Shown in pieces: positions 28,017 to 38,376 of a stretch of 43,385 bases of DNA. The notes under the pieces are model-generated. The model made no database searches, was not told the DNA's origin, and saw nothing but the letters and a program-made list of their open reading frames with translations. The DNA comes from Ectothiorhodospira shaposhnikovii. Its GTDB lineage: Bacteria > Pseudomonadota > Gammaproteobacteria > Ectothiorhodospirales > Ectothiorhodospiraceae. Each line of letters starts with the position of its first letter. Positions within the stretch are counted from its first letter, which is position 1. Location of the stretch: the NCBI RefSeq assembly GCF_016584105.1, contig NZ_NRSM01000029.1:1-43385 (forward strand), written 5' to 3'. The translations under genes and the position numbers were made by a program.

Positions 28017-28046
28017 GGCCCGGTGCAGGGTAACTTGTGCCGGGCC
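28017..28046 (+). promoter_or_regulatory. Leader-type hairpin in the rpsJ-rplC gap
   Basis: GGCCCGGTGCAGG (28017-28029), loop GTAA, CTTGTGCCGGGCC (28034-28046), a 13-bp stem including G-U pairs, followed by GTGATTTTC. It could be part of an L4-type autoregulatory leader shifted downstream of rpsJ, or a partial terminator. Confidence 0.45.
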
Positions 28047-28113
28047 GTGATTTTCAGAACGCAGAATAATTTCTTCGGCGCTCCTTTTCGGGGCGGAAGC
28101 AAGAGGTAGTGTC

Positions 28114-28758
28114 ATGGCAATCGGACTGGTCGGTCGCAAGGTGGGCATGACTCGTGTCTTCACTGAAGACGGAGTCTCCCTGCCGGTGTCTGTCATCGAG
28201 GTTGAGCCTAACCGGGTGGCGCAGGTTAAGACCAGCGACCGGGATGGTTATCGGGCCGTGCAGGTCGCGGTGGGCAGCCGCAAGGCAAGTCGTGTTTCCA
28301 AGCCCCAGGCGGGCCACCTGGCCAAGGCCGGTGTGGAAGCCGGTCGCGGGCTTTGGGAGTTCCGTCTCGAGGACGGAGAAGGTGAAGGCATCGAAGCGGG
28401 TGCCAGCCTTAATGTGGAAGTCTTTTCCGCGGGTCAGAAGGTGGATGTCACCGGGACCAGCAAGGGTAAAGGCTTCCAGGGTGTCATCAAGCGTCACAAT
28501 TTCAGTATGCAGGATGCCACTCACGGTAACTCGCGCTCTCATCGGGCGCCGGGCTCGATCGGTCAAAACCAGACCCCGGGTCGCGTATTCAAGGGTAAGA
28601 AGATGGCCGGCCAGATGGGGAATGAGCGCTGCACCGTGCAGAACCTGGAAGTGGTCCGGGTTGATGTCGAGCGCAATCTGCTCCTGATTCATGGTGCGGT
28701 GCCGGGTTCCACCGGTGGTGACGTGCTGGTGCGTCCCGCTGTCAAGGCGAAAGGTTGA
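28114..28758 (+). CDS. rplC: 50S ribosomal protein L3
   Basis: Primary 23S rRNA binder that starts 50S assembly and reaches the peptidyl-transferase centre. 214 aa. The family signature appears around [20 protein letters not shown] and [20 protein letters not shown]; the glutamine after GQN is the position methylated by PrmB in relatives. AAGAGG precedes the ATG by 9 bases. It follows the long gap after rpsJ and is spaced 5 bases from rplD. Confidence 0.98.
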   Translation: MAIGLVGRKVGMTRVFTEDGVSLPVSVIEVEPNRVAQVKTSDRDGYRAVQVAVGSRKASRVSKPQAGHLAKAGVEAGRGLWEFRLEDGEGEGIEAGASLNVEVFSAGQKVDVTGTSKGKGFQGVIKRHNFSMQDATHGNSRSHRAPGSIGQNQTPGRVFKGKKMAGQMGNERCTVQNLEVVRVDVERNLLLIHGAVPGSTGGDVLVRPAVKAKG

Positions 28759-28763
28759 ATCTC

Positions 28764-29369
28764 ATGAAGCTTCAGGTTCAAGACACCCAGCAGGACGTCG
28801 AGGTCTCTGATCGCGCGTTCGGTCGGGATTTTAACGAGGCCCTGGTGCACCAGGCCGTGGTTGCCTACATGGCAGGCGGTCGTGCCGGTACCAAGGCGCA
28901 GAAGAGCCGCAGTGATGTGCGTGGCGGCGGTGCCAAGCCCTGGCGTCAGAAGGGGAGTGGTCGTGCCCGCGCCGGTACCATTCGCAGCCCACTGTGGCGT
29001 GGGGGTGGTGTGACCTTTGCAGCACGTCCCCGGGATTATTCCCAGAAGCTGAACAAGAAGATGTATCGCGCCGCCATGGCCAGCATCTTCTCCGAGCTGG
29101 TTCGTCAGGATCGTCTGGTGGTGGTGGATGCGTTCAGTGTTGACGCTCCCAAGACCCGTGACCTGAAGGCCAAGCTGGACGGCATGAACCTCGAGGGTGC
29201 CCTGATTGTCACCAGCGAGGCGGATATCAATCTCTATCTGTCTGCCCGCAACCTGCTCCGCGTGGGTGTGTGCGAAGTGGTGGATCTGAATCCGGTGGCT
29301 CTGGTGGGTTTCGACAAGGTGATCATCACCGTGCCGGCGCTGAAGCAAGTTGAAGGGTGGCTGTCATGA
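28764..29369 (+). CDS. rplD: 50S ribosomal protein L4
   Basis: Assembly protein lining the exit tunnel and, in E. coli, the repressor of the S10 operon at transcription and translation. 201 aa, the E. coli length. The tunnel loop is recognisable in [20 protein letters not shown] followed by [20 protein letters not shown], the macrolide-relevant region, with wild-type residues. The ATG at 28764 is preferred to a TTG nine bases upstream. Its stop overlaps the rplW start by four bases. Confidence 0.98.
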   Translation: MKLQVQDTQQDVEVSDRAFGRDFNEALVHQAVVAYMAGGRAGTKAQKSRSDVRGGGAKPWRQKGSGRARAGTIRSPLWRGGGVTFAARPRDYSQKLNKKMYRAAMASIFSELVRQDRLVVVDAFSVDAPKTRDLKAKLDGMNLEGALIVTSEADINLYLSARNLLRVGVCEVVDLNPVALVGFDKVIITVPALKQVEGWLS

Positions 29370-29662
29370 ACGAGGAAAGACTGCTCAAGGTCCTGGTGGC
29401 CCCGCATGTGTCCGAAAAGGGCACCATGCTGGCAGAGCTGAACAATCAGCACGTGTTCAAAGTAGCCGTCGACGCGACCCGCGTCGAGGTAAAGAAGGCG
29501 GTTGAGTCCTTGTTCGATGTCAAGGTCAACTCCGTGCGCATGCTGAACCAGCAGGGTAAGCGCAAGCGCATGGGTGTCCACGCCGGACGCCGCAAGCATT
29601 GGAAAAAGGCCTACGTGACTCTGGAAGCAGGTCACGATATTCAATTGGCCGGCAACGAGTAA
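29366..29662 (+). CDS. rplW: 50S ribosomal protein L23
   Basis: Lies at the tunnel exit and docks trigger factor and SRP. 98 aa. It begins [20 protein letters not shown] and has the conserved [19 protein letters not shown] followed by the basic hairpin loop GKRKRMG. The ATGA overlap with rplD implies coupled translation. Confidence 0.97.
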   Translation: MNEERLLKVLVAPHVSEKGTMLAELNNQHVFKVAVDATRVEVKKAVESLFDVKVNSVRMLNQQGKRKRMGVHAGRRKHWKKAYVTLEAGHDIQLAGNE

Positions 29663-29680
29663 TCGGAAAGGTAACGCGAG

Positions 29681-30505
29681 ATGGCGATCGTCAAGTCGAA
29701 ACCCACCTCCGCGGGCCGTCGTTTTGTGGTCCGGGTGGTGACGCCCGATCTGCACAAGGGCGAGCCCTTCGGTCCTCTGCTGGAAAAGAAGCGCCGGTCG
29801 GGTGGTCGTAACAACCAGGGCCGCGTGACTGTGCGGCACGTGGGCGGCGGACATAAGCAGCACTACCGCATCGTGGACTTCAAGCGGAACAAGGATGGTA
29901 TCCCGGGCAAGGTTGAACGCCTGGAATACGATCCGAACCGCACCGCGCATCTTGCGTTGGTCCTGTATGCAGACGGCGAGCGGCGGTATATCATTGCGCC
30001 CCGCGGCGTCAAGGCGGGCGACCCGATCGTCTCCGGCGTCCATGCCCCGATCAAGCCGGGCAGCGCGCTGCCTCTGCGGAACATTCCGCTGGGCACCGTG
30101 GTGCACTGCATCGAGATGCGTCCCGGCAAGGGTGCCCAGCTGGCTCGCAGTGCCGGCGCCGGCGTCCAGTTGGTGGCCCGTGAAGGTCAGTATGCGACCC
30201 TGCGTCTGCGCTCCGGCGAGATGCGCAAGGTGCATGCCGACTGCCGCGCCACCATCGGTGAAGTGGGTAACCAGGAACACAGTCTGCGCAAGTTCGGCAA
30301 GGCCGGTGCGAAGCGTTGGCTGGGTATCCGTCCCACCGTTCGCGGTACGGCCATGAACCCGGTGGACCACCCCCATGGTGGTGGTGAGGGCCGGAACTTC
30401 GGTCTGCATCCGGTCACCCCGTGGGGTGTGCCGACCAAGGGTTACAAGACCCGCAAGAACAAGCGTACGGACAACATGATTGTTCGCCGTCGCAAAGCGA
30501 AGTAA
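29681..30505 (+). CDS. rplB: 50S ribosomal protein L2
   Basis: Essential for subunit joining and peptidyl transfer. 274 aa (E. coli 273). The C-terminal signature [17 protein letters not shown] carries the universally conserved histidine; the N-terminal region has [13 protein letters not shown] and the central RNA-binding OB-fold [25 protein letters not shown] lies upstream of the ATG. It is followed by rpsS after 14 bases. Confidence 0.99.
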   Translation: MAIVKSKPTSAGRRFVVRVVTPDLHKGEPFGPLLEKKRRSGGRNNQGRVTVRHVGGGHKQHYRIVDFKRNKDGIPGKVERLEYDPNRTAHLALVLYADGERRYIIAPRGVKAGDPIVSGVHAPIKPGSALPLRNIPLGTVVHCIEMRPGKGAQLARSAGAGVQLVAREGQYATLRLRSGEMRKVHADCRATIGEVGNQEHSLRKFGKAGAKRWLGIRPTVRGTAMNPVDHPHGGGEGRNFGLHPVTPWGVPTKGYKTRKNKRTDNMIVRRRKAK

Positions 30506-30519
30506 GAGGGGATAGGTCA

Positions 30520-30792
30520 GTGCCGCGTTCGCTCAAGAAAGGTCCTTTTGTCGATCATCATCTGCTGAAGAAGGTCGAAACCGCCGCCGCCAACAATGAC
30601 CGGCGTCCGGTCAAGACCTGGTCCCGCCGGTCGATGGTCATTCCGCAAATGGTGGGCTTGACCATCGCCGTGCATAACGGCCGGCAGCACGTGCCCGTGC
30701 TGGTCAGTGAGAATATGGTGGGTCACAAGCTCGGGGAGTTCGCGGCAACGCGCACCTTCAAGGGTCATGTGGCCGACAAGAAGGCTAGGTAG
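30520..30792 (+). CDS. rpsS: 30S ribosomal protein S19
   Basis: A 30S head protein in complex with S13, contacting the A-site tRNA. 90 aa. It begins [20 protein letters not shown] and contains [20 protein letters not shown] and the C-terminal [13 protein letters not shown]. Initiation is at GTG with GAGGGG 9 bases upstream. rplV starts 9 bases after the stop. Confidence 0.98.
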   Translation: MPRSLKKGPFVDHHLLKKVETAAANNDRRPVKTWSRRSMVIPQMVGLTIAVHNGRQHVPVLVSENMVGHKLGEFAATRTFKGHVADKKAR

Positions 30793-30801
30793 AGGATCAT
30801 C

Positions 30802-31134
30802 ATGGAAACCATGGCTCAACTGCGATTTGCGCGTATATCGCCGCAGAAATGCCGCCTGGTGGCGGATCAGATTCGGGGGCTGCCCGTCGAGCGGGCTCTC
30901 CAGGTGCTGAGCTTTAGCCCCAAGAAGGGTGCTCACCTGGTGAAGAAGGTTCTTGAGTCGGCCATTGCCAACGCAGAACACAATGACGGCGCTGATGTGG
31001 ACGAGCTCAAGGTATCACGCATTTGCGTGGACCAGGGGCCGGTTCTCAAGCGCATCGCGGCACGGGCGAAAGGCCGTGCCAACCGGATCACGAAACGCAC
31101 GAGCCATATCACTGTGGCCGTGAGCGCTGAGTAA
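30802..31134 (+). CDS. rplV: 50S ribosomal protein L22
   Basis: Spans the 50S from the surface to the tunnel; changes in its beta-hairpin give macrolide resistance elsewhere. 110 aa. Conserved segments are [36 protein letters not shown] and the terminal [19 protein letters not shown]. The ATG at 30802 follows a GAGG; a second in-frame ATG lies three codons later. Confidence 0.98.
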   Translation: METMAQLRFARISPQKCRLVADQIRGLPVERALQVLSFSPKKGAHLVKKVLESAIANAEHNDGADVDELKVSRICVDQGPVLKRIAARAKGRANRITKRTSHITVAVSAE

Positions 31135-31149
31135 AGTTAGGGGTCTGAG

Positions 31150-31836
31150 ATGGGTCAGAAAGTAAATCCGATCGGCTTCCGCCTTGGGATCTCCGCCGAC
31201 TGGGCGTCAACCTGGTACGCCGACGGACGGGATTATGCGGATAACCTGCACAAGGACCTGGAAATTCGTCAGTTCCTGAAGCAGAAACTGGCCCAGGCCT
31301 CTGTCAGCCGGATCCAGATCGCCAGGCCTGCGCGCCAGGCGTTCATCACGATCCACACGGCGCGTCCGGGTATCGTCATCGGCAAGAAGGGCGAAGACAT
31401 CGAGTCCCTGCGCAAGGAAGTGGCGGGTCGACTGGGTCTGGCTGTCCCCAACGTCAAGATCAACATTGAAGAGATCCGCAAGCCGGAGACCGATGCGCAG
31501 TTGGTCGCCGAAGGGATCGCCCAGCAGCTGGAGCGCCGCATTATGTTCCGCCGCGCCATGAAGCGCGCCGTGGGCAACGCGATGCGTCTGGGTGCGCTGG
31601 GTGTGAAGGTTCATGTGTCCGGTCGCTTGAACGGTGCGGAAATCGCCCGCAGCGAGTGGTACCGGGAAGGCCGCGTGCCGCTGCATACGTTGCGCGCTGA
31701 CATTGATTATGGGTTTGCCGAAGCTCGCACCACGTACGGCATCATCGGCGTCAAGGTGTGGGTGTTCAAGGGTGAGGTGTTCGACTTCGATAGCAAGACG
31801 GACGCTCCCCAGGATGGCAAGGCCGCGGTTAACTGA
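31150..31836 (+). CDS. rpsC: 30S ribosomal protein S3
   Basis: Part of the mRNA entry channel and helicase of the 30S. 228 aa. The N-terminal KH domain carries [20 protein letters not shown]; the C-terminal domain has [20 protein letters not shown] and [13 protein letters not shown]. It begins [14 protein letters not shown] as in nearly all bacteria. It lies 15 bases after rplV and 11 before rplP. Confidence 0.99.
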   Translation: MGQKVNPIGFRLGISADWASTWYADGRDYADNLHKDLEIRQFLKQKLAQASVSRIQIARPARQAFITIHTARPGIVIGKKGEDIESLRKEVAGRLGLAVPNVKINIEEIRKPETDAQLVAEGIAQQLERRIMFRRAMKRAVGNAMRLGALGVKVHVSGRLNGAEIARSEWYREGRVPLHTLRADIDYGFAEARTTYGIIGVKVWVFKGEVFDFDSKTDAPQDGKAAVN

Positions 31837-31847
31837 GGAGTTGAAAG

Positions 31848-32261
31848 ATGCTGCAGCCCAAGAGGACCAAATTCCGCAAGCAGTTCAAGGGCAAGAACCG
31901 CGGTCTCGCCACCTCTGGCGAAAAGGTCAGTTTCGGTGAATACGCCCTGAAGTCCATGGATCGGGGCCGGATCACGGCGCGCCAGATCGAGGCGGCCCGT
32001 CGTGCCATGACCCGTCACATCAAGCGTGGCGGCAAGATCTGGATCCGGGTGTTCCCGGATGTGCCGGTCACCAAGAAGCCCGTTGAAGTGCGCATGGGTA
32101 AGGGTAAGGGCAACGTGGAATACTGGGTGTGCAAGATTCAGCCCGGTCGCGTGCTCTACGAGATGGAAGGCGTCAGTGAGGAAGTGGCACGCGAGGCCTT
32201 CCGTCTGGCCGCCGCCAAGCTGCCCATCAAGACCGCATTTGTGACTCGGCAGGTGATGTGA
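31848..32261 (+). CDS. rplP: 50S ribosomal protein L16
   Basis: Helps place the A-site tRNA at the peptidyl-transferase centre. 137 aa. It begins [20 protein letters not shown] and has the conserved [20 protein letters not shown] and [13 protein letters not shown]. The arginine in [10 protein letters not shown] is the position hydroxylated by YcfD-type enzymes in relatives. Its stop overlaps the rpmC ATG by one base. Confidence 0.98.
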   Translation: MLQPKRTKFRKQFKGKNRGLATSGEKVSFGEYALKSMDRGRITARQIEAARRAMTRHIKRGGKIWIRVFPDVPVTKKPVEVRMGKGKGNVEYWVCKIQPGRVLYEMEGVSEEVAREAFRLAAAKLPIKTAFVTRQVM

Positions 32262-32458
32262 TGAAGGTAAGCGAAGTACGTGAAAAGGGCAGCGACGAGC
32301 TGCGGGGCGAACTGCTGGAACTCTATCGCGAGCAGTTCAAAATGCGCATGCAGAAGGGCACCGGCCAGTCGCCGCGTCCTGACCGCTTCGGCAAGATCCG
32401 CAAGGACATTGCCCGCATCAAGACCGTGCTGAATCAGCGTTCGATGGCAGGCGAGTGA
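32261..32458 (+). CDS. rpmC: 50S ribosomal protein L29
   Basis: A small helical hairpin protein near the tunnel exit. 65 aa, beginning [20 protein letters not shown] and including the family core [19 protein letters not shown] and [15 protein letters not shown] at 32261 overlaps the rplP stop; a GTG three bases earlier is an alternative start. rpsQ follows after 4 bases. Confidence 0.96.
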   Translation: MKVSEVREKGSDELRGELLELYREQFKMRMQKGTGQSPRPDRFGKIRKDIARIKTVLNQRSMAGE

Positions 32459-32462
32459 AGTC

Positions 32463-32729
32463 ATGAGCGAACAGGAACAGAAAGAACAGCGTGCGATCAC
32501 CGGCCGTGTGGTGAGCGACAAGATGGACAAGACCCGTACCGTGCTCATCGAGCGCCGGGTCAAGCATCCGCTGTACGGTAAGTACATGCGTCGCTCCACG
32601 AAGCTCCATGTGCACGACGAGAACAATGATTCCCGGATGGGCGACAAGGTCCTGGTGAAGGAGTGCCGTCCCATGTCCCGGACCAAGACGTTCCGTCTGC
32701 TTAAGGTCGTTGAGCGCGCGCCTGAGTAA
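32463..32729 (+). CDS. rpsQ: 30S ribosomal protein S17
   Basis: An early-binding 30S assembly protein with an OB fold. 88 aa. The signature [20 protein letters not shown] is followed by the conserved [20 protein letters not shown] and [15 protein letters not shown] 40-base gap to rplN, the usual spc boundary, shows no clear promoter. Confidence 0.98.
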   Translation: MSEQEQKEQRAITGRVVSDKMDKTRTVLIERRVKHPLYGKYMRRSTKLHVHDENNDSRMGDKVLVKECRPMSRTKTFRLLKVVERAPE

Positions 32730-32769
32730 GCCGGTGCAAGTGACCACCGATAGGAAGTGAGATCAGAAC

Positions 32770-33138
32770 ATGATTCAGATGCAGACGGTTTTGGATGCAG
32801 CGGACAACAGCGGGGCGCGCCGGGTCCAGTGCATCAAGGTGCTCGGCGGCTCTCATCGCCGCTATGCCAGCGTGGGTGACATCATCAAGGTGAGCGTCAA
32901 GGACGCCATTCCCCGTGGCAAGGTGAAGAAGGGCGAGGTGTATAACGCCGTAGTGGTGCGGACGGCCAAGGGCGTGCGTCGTCCGGATGGTTCGGTGGTG
33001 CGCTTTGACCGCAACGCGGCCGTTCTGCTCAACAACCAGCTCCAGCCCATCGGCACCCGTATCTTCGGACCCGTGACCCGCGAACTGCGCGGCGAGCGGT
33101 TCATGAAGATCATTTCACTGGCGCCGGAAGTCCTGTAA
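32770..33138 (+). CDS. rplN: 50S ribosomal protein L14
   Basis: Contacts 16S rRNA in an intersubunit bridge with L19. 122 aa. It begins [20 protein letters not shown] and has [40 protein letters not shown] and the end [12 protein letters not shown], all as in other bacteria. It is the first gene of the spc group; in E. coli the spc promoter lies just before it, but I could not identify one here. Confidence 0.99.
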   Translation: MIQMQTVLDAADNSGARRVQCIKVLGGSHRRYASVGDIIKVSVKDAIPRGKVKKGEVYNAVVVRTAKGVRRPDGSVVRFDRNAAVLLNNQLQPIGTRIFGPVTRELRGERFMKIISLAPEVL

Positions 33139-33155
33139 GGCTGAGGTAAGAGACG

Positions 33156-33476
33156 ATGCGCAGAATTCGACAGGGTGATGACGTGGTAGTCATCGCCGGC
33201 AAAGACAAGGGCCGCCGCGGTACCGTTCTGAAAGTGCTCGAAAATGATCGGGTGCTGGTCCAGAACATTAACATGGTGAAGAAGCACCAGAAGCCCAACC
33301 CCTACGCGGGCGTGAGTGGCGGCATCATCGACAAGGAGATGCCCTTGCATATCTCCAACGTGATGCTGTACAACCCTGCGTCCGGCAAGGGCGACCGCGT
33401 CGGGTTCAGGACTCTGGAGGACGGCCGCAAGGTGCGCGTCTACAAGTCCAACAACGAAGTCGTCGACGCGTCTTAA
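33156..33476 (+). CDS. rplX: 50S ribosomal protein L24
   Basis: An assembly initiator that binds the 5' end of 23S rRNA. 106 aa. The KOW motif [20 protein letters not shown] is at the N-terminus and [20 protein letters not shown] in the centre. ATG at 33156 has GAGG about 9 bases upstream. It ends 10 bases before the rplE ATG. Confidence 0.97.
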   Translation: MRRIRQGDDVVVIAGKDKGRRGTVLKVLENDRVLVQNINMVKKHQKPNPYAGVSGGIIDKEMPLHISNVMLYNPASGKGDRVGFRTLEDGRKVRVYKSNNEVVDAS

Positions 33477-33486
33477 GGTGGATCAG

Positions 33487-34026
33487 ATGGCCAGGCTGAA
33501 AGCATTTTATCAGGAGACGGTGGTGAAGCAGCTCATGGAGCGCTTCAACTATTCCAACGTCATGGAGGTTCCGCGCATCACCAAGATCACCCTGAACATG
33601 GGTCTGGGTGAGGCGGTGGCCGACAAGAAGATCATCGAGCACGCCCTGGGCGACATGACCGCCATCGCTGGTCAGAAGCCTGTGGTGACCCGTGCCCGCA
33701 AGTCCATCGCCGGCTTCAAGATCCGTGATGACTACCCCATTGGCTGCAAGGTGACCCTGCGCCGGGAGCGGATGTACGAATTCCTTGATCGTCTGGTGAA
33801 CGTGGCTCTGCCCCGTGTGCGTGACTTCCGTGGTATCTCCGGCAAGTCCTTCGACGGTCGCGGCAACTTCAATATGGGCATTCGGGAACAGATCATCTTC
33901 CCTGAAGTGGACTACGACAAGATCGACGCCCTGCGTGGCATGGACATCACCATCACCACCACGGCCAAGACCGACGAGGAAGGCCGGGCGCTGCTGGAAG
34001 CGTTCCGCTTCCCGTTCAAGCAATAA
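33487..34026 (+). CDS. rplE: 50S ribosomal protein L5
   Basis: Part of the 5S rRNA complex and bridge B1b. 179 aa, exactly the E. coli length when started at ATG 33487, which has AAGGTGG upstream; a GTG nine bases earlier is less likely. Conserved segments are [38 protein letters not shown] and [19 protein letters not shown]. Confidence 0.99.
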   Translation: MARLKAFYQETVVKQLMERFNYSNVMEVPRITKITLNMGLGEAVADKKIIEHALGDMTAIAGQKPVVTRARKSIAGFKIRDDYPIGCKVTLRRERMYEFLDRLVNVALPRVRDFRGISGKSFDGRGNFNMGIREQIIFPEVDYDKIDALRGMDITITTTAKTDEEGRALLEAFRFPFKQ

Positions 34027-34041
34027 GAGGTTTATAGAGCT

Positions 34042-34347
34042 ATGGCCAAAACTTCCATGATGCAGCGCGAACTCAAGCGCGCCCAGTTGGTTAAGCAGTA
34101 CTCGGCGAAGCGCGCAGAGCTGAAGGCGCTCATCCAGAACCCGGAGGCGAGCCACGAGGACCGCATGGCTGCAGTGATGAAGCTGCAGAGGCTGCCCCGT
34201 GATTCCAGTCCTGTGCGTCAGCGCAATCGCTGCCACCTGACCGGTCGTCCCCATGGGTACTATCGGAAATTTGGCCTGGGTCGCAACAAGCTGCGCGAGG
34301 CGGCCATGCGCGGGGATGTCCCCGGCCTGGTCAAGTCGAGCTGGTAA
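34042..34347 (+). CDS. rpsN: 30S ribosomal protein S14 (zinc-free form)
   Basis: A 30S head protein. 101 aa, the long form; it has a single cysteine and no C-x2-C pairs, so it is the non-zinc type typical of gammaproteobacteria. The conserved C-terminal part is [20 protein letters not shown] followed by [20 protein letters not shown]. It lies between rplE and rpsH with short gaps. Confidence 0.98.
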   Translation: MAKTSMMQRELKRAQLVKQYSAKRAELKALIQNPEASHEDRMAAVMKLQRLPRDSSPVRQRNRCHLTGRPHGYYRKFGLGRNKLREAAMRGDVPGLVKSSW

Positions 34348-34363
34348 GAGGGAAACACCTGAT

Positions 34364-34759
34364 ATGAGCATGACCGATCCCGTGGCAGATCTGCTGACCC
34401 GCATCCGCAATGGCCAGCGCGCTGCCAAGACCGAAATCAGCCTGCCGTCTTCCAAGCTGAAGGTGGCCATCGCCAACGTCCTCAAGGACGAAGGCTACGT
34501 CGCCGATGTGGTGGTGAGCGAGCAGGACAAGAAACCCGTCATGACGGTGAAGCTGAAGTACTTCCAGGGCCGCCCGGTCATCGAGACCATCCGTCGCGTC
34601 AGCCGGCCTGGTCTGCGGATCTACCGCAACAAGGATGAACTGCCCAAGGTGATCGGCGGACTGGGTGTCGCCATCGTCTCCACCTCCAAGGGTGTGATGA
34701 CGGATCGCCAGGCCCGCGCCCAGGGTCAGGGCGGCGAAGTACTTTGCATCGTCTCCTAA
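34364..34759 (+). CDS. rpsH: 30S ribosomal protein S8
   Basis: Binds the central domain of 16S rRNA and, in E. coli, represses the spc operon at a site near rplE. 131 aa. It begins [20 protein letters not shown], with [17 protein letters not shown] and the signature [18 protein letters not shown] ahead of [12 protein letters not shown] at 34364 has GAGG upstream; earlier in-frame codons overlap rpsN. Confidence 0.99.
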   Translation: MSMTDPVADLLTRIRNGQRAAKTEISLPSSKLKVAIANVLKDEGYVADVVVSEQDKKPVMTVKLKYFQGRPVIETIRRVSRPGLRIYRNKDELPKVIGGLGVAIVSTSKGVMTDRQARAQGQGGEVLCIVS

Positions 34760-34772
34760 TCGGATTGAAGCC

Positions 34773-35306
34773 ATGTCCCGAGTAGCGAAAAACCCCATCG
34801 CACTGCCCAAGGGCGTCGATGTGTCTATCAGCAGTGAGTCGATCTCCGTGAAGGGGCCGAAGGGAAACATTGCTTTCCCGGCCAACCCGAACGTTGAGAT
34901 TGCCCAGGAAGAAGGTGTGCTTACCTTCAAGCCCGCCAATAATGATACCCGTCACAACGCTATGGCGGGTACAATGCGCGCCGTTGTGAACAACATGGTG
35001 GTGGGTGTGAGCGAAGGTTTCCAGCGCAAGCTGGAACTCGTGGGCGTGGGCTATCGTGCCCAGGCGCAGGGTAACAAGCTGAACCTGACACTCGGTCTGT
35101 CCCACCCGGTGGAATATCCGGTGCCGGAAGGCATCAGCATCGAGACCCCCAGCCAGACCGAAATCCTGGTAAAGGGTGTCGACAAGCAGCAGGTGGGGCA
35201 GGTTGCCTCCGAGATTCGCCGCTACCGTCCGCCGGAGCCCTATAAGGGCAAGGGTATCCGGTATGCGAATGAACAGATCATCCGCAAGGAAGCGAAGAAG
35301 AAGTAG
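34773..35306 (+). CDS. rplF: 50S ribosomal protein L6
   Basis: Located near the GTPase-associated centre. 177 aa. It begins [19 protein letters not shown]; two repeated domains follow, with the signature [20 protein letters not shown] at the end. It lies 13 bases after rpsH and 14 before rplR. Confidence 0.98.
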   Translation: MSRVAKNPIALPKGVDVSISSESISVKGPKGNIAFPANPNVEIAQEEGVLTFKPANNDTRHNAMAGTMRAVVNNMVVGVSEGFQRKLELVGVGYRAQAQGNKLNLTLGLSHPVEYPVPEGISIETPSQTEILVKGVDKQQVGQVASEIRRYRPPEPYKGKGIRYANEQIIRKEAKKK

Positions 35307-35320
35307 GCTAGGTGACCGCA

Positions 35321-35674
35321 ATGGATAAGAAAGAAGCTCGACTCCGGCGCTCCAAGCGGGCCCGGTACAAGATCCGTGAACTCGGTGCCCATCGTCTCTG
35401 CGTGCACCGCACGCCGCGGCATGTGTATGCGCAGATCATCGCGCCCTCCGGTTCCGAGGTGCTGACCTGCGCCTCCACCGTGGAAGCCGATGTGCGCGGT
35501 GGCCTGAAGTCCACCGGCAACATCGAAGCGGCTGCCGCCGTGGGCCGTCTGATTGCCGAGCGTGCGGTCGCCAAGGGTATCAAGAAGGTGGCGTTCGACC
35601 GCTCGGGGTTCAAGTATCACGGCCGTGTGAAGGCGCTGGCCGATGCCGCCCGCGAAGGTGGCCTGGAATTCTGA
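35321..35674 (+). CDS. rplR: 50S ribosomal protein L18
   Basis: Binds 5S rRNA together with L5. 117 aa, the E. coli length. It begins [20 protein letters not shown] and has [19 protein letters not shown] and the terminal [23 protein letters not shown] 35321 is preferred to an in-frame codon nine bases upstream. Confidence 0.98.
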   Translation: MDKKEARLRRSKRARYKIRELGAHRLCVHRTPRHVYAQIIAPSGSEVLTCASTVEADVRGGLKSTGNIEAAAAVGRLIAERAVAKGIKKVAFDRSGFKYHGRVKALADAAREGGLEF

Positions 35675-35687
35675 CAAGGGTGATGCA

Positions 35688-36191
35688 ATGGCAAGTGTGA
35701 ATGCGAGCGAGAACGACGGCCTTCAGGAGAAGCTCATCTCCGTCAACCGCGTGGCCAAGGTGGTCAAGGGTGGACGCCAGTTTCGTTTTACTGCCCTGAC
35801 CGTGGTCGGTGACGGCAACGGCAAGGTCGGCTTTGGCTATGGCAAGGCCCGTGAAGTGCCCCTGGCTATCCAGAAGGCGATGGAATCCGCGCGCAAGAAC
35901 ATGCGCTCCGTCCCCCTGAACGATGGCACGCTGCATTACTCCGTGAGTTCCCGTCACGGTGCCGCGAAGGTCTTCATGCAGCCGGCTTCCGAAGGTACCG
36001 GTATCATTGCCGGTGGTGCCATGCGCGCCGTCTTCGAAGTGGCGGGAGTGCGTAACGTGCTGGCCAAGTGCATTGGCTCGCGCAACCCCATCAATGTGGT
36101 GCGTGCGACCCTGAACGGCCTGACCGCCGTGCATGATCCGAAGCTCATCGCCGCCAAGCGTGGCAAGAAACTCGAAGAGATCGTGGGGTAA
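35688..36191 (+). CDS. rpsE: 30S ribosomal protein S5
   Basis: A fidelity protein at the mRNA entry channel and the spectinomycin site. 167 aa. The N-terminal double-stranded-RNA-binding-like domain has [20 protein letters not shown], with the spectinomycin loop VAKVVKGG wild type, then [20 protein letters not shown]. The C-terminal half carries [19 protein letters not shown]. rpmD starts 2 bases after the stop. Confidence 0.98.
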   Translation: MASVNASENDGLQEKLISVNRVAKVVKGGRQFRFTALTVVGDGNGKVGFGYGKAREVPLAIQKAMESARKNMRSVPLNDGTLHYSVSSRHGAAKVFMQPASEGTGIIAGGAMRAVFEVAGVRNVLAKCIGSRNPINVVRATLNGLTAVHDPKLIAAKRGKKLEEIVG

Positions 36192-36193
36192 TC

Positions 36194-36382
36194 ATGGCAG
36201 CCGCGAACGAACTCAAGGTGACGCTGATCCGCAGCAAGCATGGGCGGCTGAAGAGCCACCAGGCCTGCCTGCGCGGCCTCGGCATCCGTCGTATCCACAA
36301 TCCGGTGGTCGTCAAGGATACGCCGGAAAATCGGGGGATGATCAACAAGGTATCCTATCTCCTGAAGGTTGAGGAGGTTTGA
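36194..36382 (+). CDS. rpmD: 50S ribosomal protein L30
   Basis: A small 50S protein, 62 aa. Conserved pattern: [20 protein letters not shown], then [20 protein letters not shown]. It is closely packed between rpsE (2-base gap) and rplO (1-base gap), supporting coupled translation. Confidence 0.97.
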   Translation: MAAANELKVTLIRSKHGRLKSHQACLRGLGIRRIHNPVVVKDTPENRGMINKVSYLLKVEEV

Positions 36383-36383
36383 G

Positions 36384-36815
36384 ATGAGACTGAACAATCT
36401 GAGTCCCGCACCGGGTAGCCGCCCCGACGCCAAGCGTCTTGGCCGTGGTATCGGTTCCGGTCTGGGCAAGACCGGTGGCCGTGGTCACAAGGGTCAGAAG
36501 TCCCGCGCCGGCGGTTACCACAAGGTGGGCTTCGAGGGCGGTCAGATGCCCCTGCAGCGCCGCCTGCCCAAGGTGGGTTTCCGTTCCCGTACCAGCGCCG
36601 GCAGTGCCGAGGTGCGTCTGCACGAGCTGGCCGGTCTGGAAGGCGTGATCGATCTGGCCGCCCTGAAGGCTGCCGGCATCGTGCCGGAACAGACCGTCAA
36701 GGCCAAGGTGATTGCTTCGGGTTCCATTGATAAGGCCGTGAGCCTCAAGGGCGTGGCCGTAACCAAGGGCGCGCGGGCTGCCATTGAGGCCGCCGGCGGG
36801 CAGATCGAGGACTAA
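36384..36815 (+). CDS. rplO: 50S ribosomal protein L15
   Basis: A late-assembly 50S protein, 143 aa. It begins [20 protein letters not shown], with the glycine-rich [20 protein letters not shown] and the C-terminal signature [26 protein letters not shown] precedes the ATG by 8 bases. Its stop touches the secY start. Confidence 0.98.
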   Translation: MRLNNLSPAPGSRPDAKRLGRGIGSGLGKTGGRGHKGQKSRAGGYHKVGFEGGQMPLQRRLPKVGFRSRTSAGSAEVRLHELAGLEGVIDLAALKAAGIVPEQTVKAKVIASGSIDKAVSLKGVAVTKGARAAIEAAGGQIED

Positions 36816-38171
36816 GTGGCCGCTTCCAATACAGCAGGGGGCGCAACATTGGGCGGGCTGGGGAGGTTCACTGAACTTCGCCAGCGCCTTTTGTTTGTGC
36901 TGATGGCGTTGGTGGTCTACCGCATCGGAACCTTTATCCCGGTGCCGGGGATCGATCCCATTGCAATGGCGCAGTTCTACGACGCTCAGTCGGGAACCAT
37001 CCTGGACATGTTCAACATGTTCGCGGGGGGTGCCCTTGAGCGTCTGAGTCTGTTTGCCCTCGGGGTGATGCCGTACATCTCGGCGGCCATCATCATGCAG
37101 CTTCTGGCTGCAACGGTGCCGGCCCTGCAGCAGATCAAGAAGGAAGGGGAGCCGGGCAGGCGCAAGATCACCCAGTACACTCGCTACGGTACGGTGTTTC
37201 TGGCCCTGTTCCAGAGTATCGGTATCGCCATTGCCCTGAATCAACAGGTGATCGGCGACACCACGGTGGCGGTGAATCCGGGTGTCGGCTTTATCTTCAC
37301 CACGGTGGTTTCCCTGGTGACCGGCACGGTGTTCCTGATGTGGCTGGGCGAGCAGGTGACAGAGCGCGGTATCGGCAACGGCATCTCCATCATCATCTTC
37401 GCCGGTATCGTTGCTGGTCTGCCGGGCGCCCTGGGCGGCACCCTGGAATTGGCCAGCACCGGTGAGCTGTCCCCGGCCTTCGTGATCCTGCTCATGACCA
37501 TGGGCATGGCGGTGATCGGTTTCATCGTCTTCGTGGAACGTGGTCAGCGCCGCATTACGGTCAACTATGCCAAGCGCCAGGTAGGGCGCAAGGTCTTCGG
37601 TGGCCAGAGCAGTCATCTGCCCCTGAAGCTGAACATGGCGGGTGTGATTCCGGCCATTTTCGCCTCCAGTATCATCCTGTTCCCCGCAACTCTGGGAACC
37701 TGGTTCGGGCAGGCAGAGGGCATGACCTGGTTGCGGGATCTGTCGACGGCCCTGGGCCCTGGACAGCCGCTCTACGTGATGCTCTATGGTGCGGCGATCG
37801 TGTTTTTCTGCTTCTTCTATACGGCGTTGGTGTTCAATGCCCGGGAGACGGCGGAAAACCTGAAAAAGTCAGGTGCCTTCATTCCAGGTATCCGGCCGGG
37901 GGCCCAGACCGAGCGGTACATTGATAGTGTCATGACCCGTCTGACGGCGGTGGGTGCCATCTACATCACCGCAGTGTGTCTGATGCCCGAGTTCCTGATC
38001 CTGTACTGGAACGTGCCCTTCTACTTCGGTGGTGCGTCCCTGCTGATCATCGTGATCGTGGTGATGGATTTTATGGCGCAGTTGCAGGCGCACCTGGTGT
38101 CCCATCAGTACGAGGGATTGATGCGCAAGGCCAACCTGAAAGGCTATGGCAAGTCGGGCATGCTGCGATAG
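36816..38171 (+). CDS. secY: Preprotein translocase subunit SecY
   Basis: The channel-forming subunit of SecYEG in the inner membrane. 451 aa with ten predicted helices. The family signatures are [12 protein letters not shown] in the first helix region, [17 protein letters not shown] (about residues 86-102) and [19 protein letters not shown] in the fifth-sixth helix region. The cytoplasmic loop [17 protein letters not shown] is the SecA/ribosome contact. GTG initiation directly follows the rplO stop without an intervening base. It is the largest non-ribosomal gene of the spc group; its partner SecE is encoded at 11347. Confidence 0.99.
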   Translation: MAASNTAGGATLGGLGRFTELRQRLLFVLMALVVYRIGTFIPVPGIDPIAMAQFYDAQSGTILDMFNMFAGGALERLSLFALGVMPYISAAIIMQLLAATVPALQQIKKEGEPGRRKITQYTRYGTVFLALFQSIGIAIALNQQVIGDTTVAVNPGVGFIFTTVVSLVTGTVFLMWLGEQVTERGIGNGISIIIFAGIVAGLPGALGGTLELASTGELSPAFVILLMTMGMAVIGFIVFVERGQRRITVNYAKRQVGRKVFGGQSSHLPLKLNMAGVIPAIFASSIILFPATLGTWFGQAEGMTWLRDLSTALGPGQPLYVMLYGAAIVFFCFFYTALVFNARETAENLKKSGAFIPGIRPGAQTERYIDSVMTRLTAVGAIYITAVCLMPEFLILYWNVPFYFGGASLLIIVIVVMDFMAQLQAHLVSHQYEGLMRKANLKGYGKSGMLR

Positions 38172-38195
38172 CAGGCCCAGCTAGAGGAAATTGAG

Positions 38196-38309
38196 ATGAA
38201 AGTACGTGCGTCTGTAAAAAAGATTTGCCGCAACTGCAAGATCATTCGCCGCAATGGCGTGGTGCGTGTGATCTGCTCGGATCCCCGTCACAAACAGCGG
38301 CAGGGTTAA
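38196..38309 (+). CDS. rpmJ: 50S ribosomal protein L36 (zinc-binding form)
   Basis: A 37-aa protein beginning [20 protein letters not shown]. Cys11, Cys14, Cys27 and His32 form the zinc ribbon, so this is the zinc-dependent type; a zinc-free paralogue, if any, would be elsewhere. GAGGAAATTGAG precedes the ATG. It is the last gene before the alpha-operon promoter. Confidence 0.96.
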   Translation: MKVRASVKKICRNCKIIRRNGVVRVICSDPRHKQRQG

Positions 38310-38312
38310 CCG

Positions 38313-38341
38313 TTGATTCGGCGGCGTTCACTGGTTAGAAT
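38313..38341 (+). promoter_or_regulatory. Alpha operon promoter before rpsM
   Basis: TTGATT (38313-38318), a 17-base spacer and TAGAAT (38336-38341). It lies in the 67-base gap between rpmJ and rpsM, four bases after the rpmJ stop, and would let S13, S11, S4, RpoA and L17 be expressed independently of the spc transcript. Confidence 0.65.
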
Positions 38342-38376
38342 ACCCGGCTTTTCCGCCGGTGCTTGGAGATAGCTGG

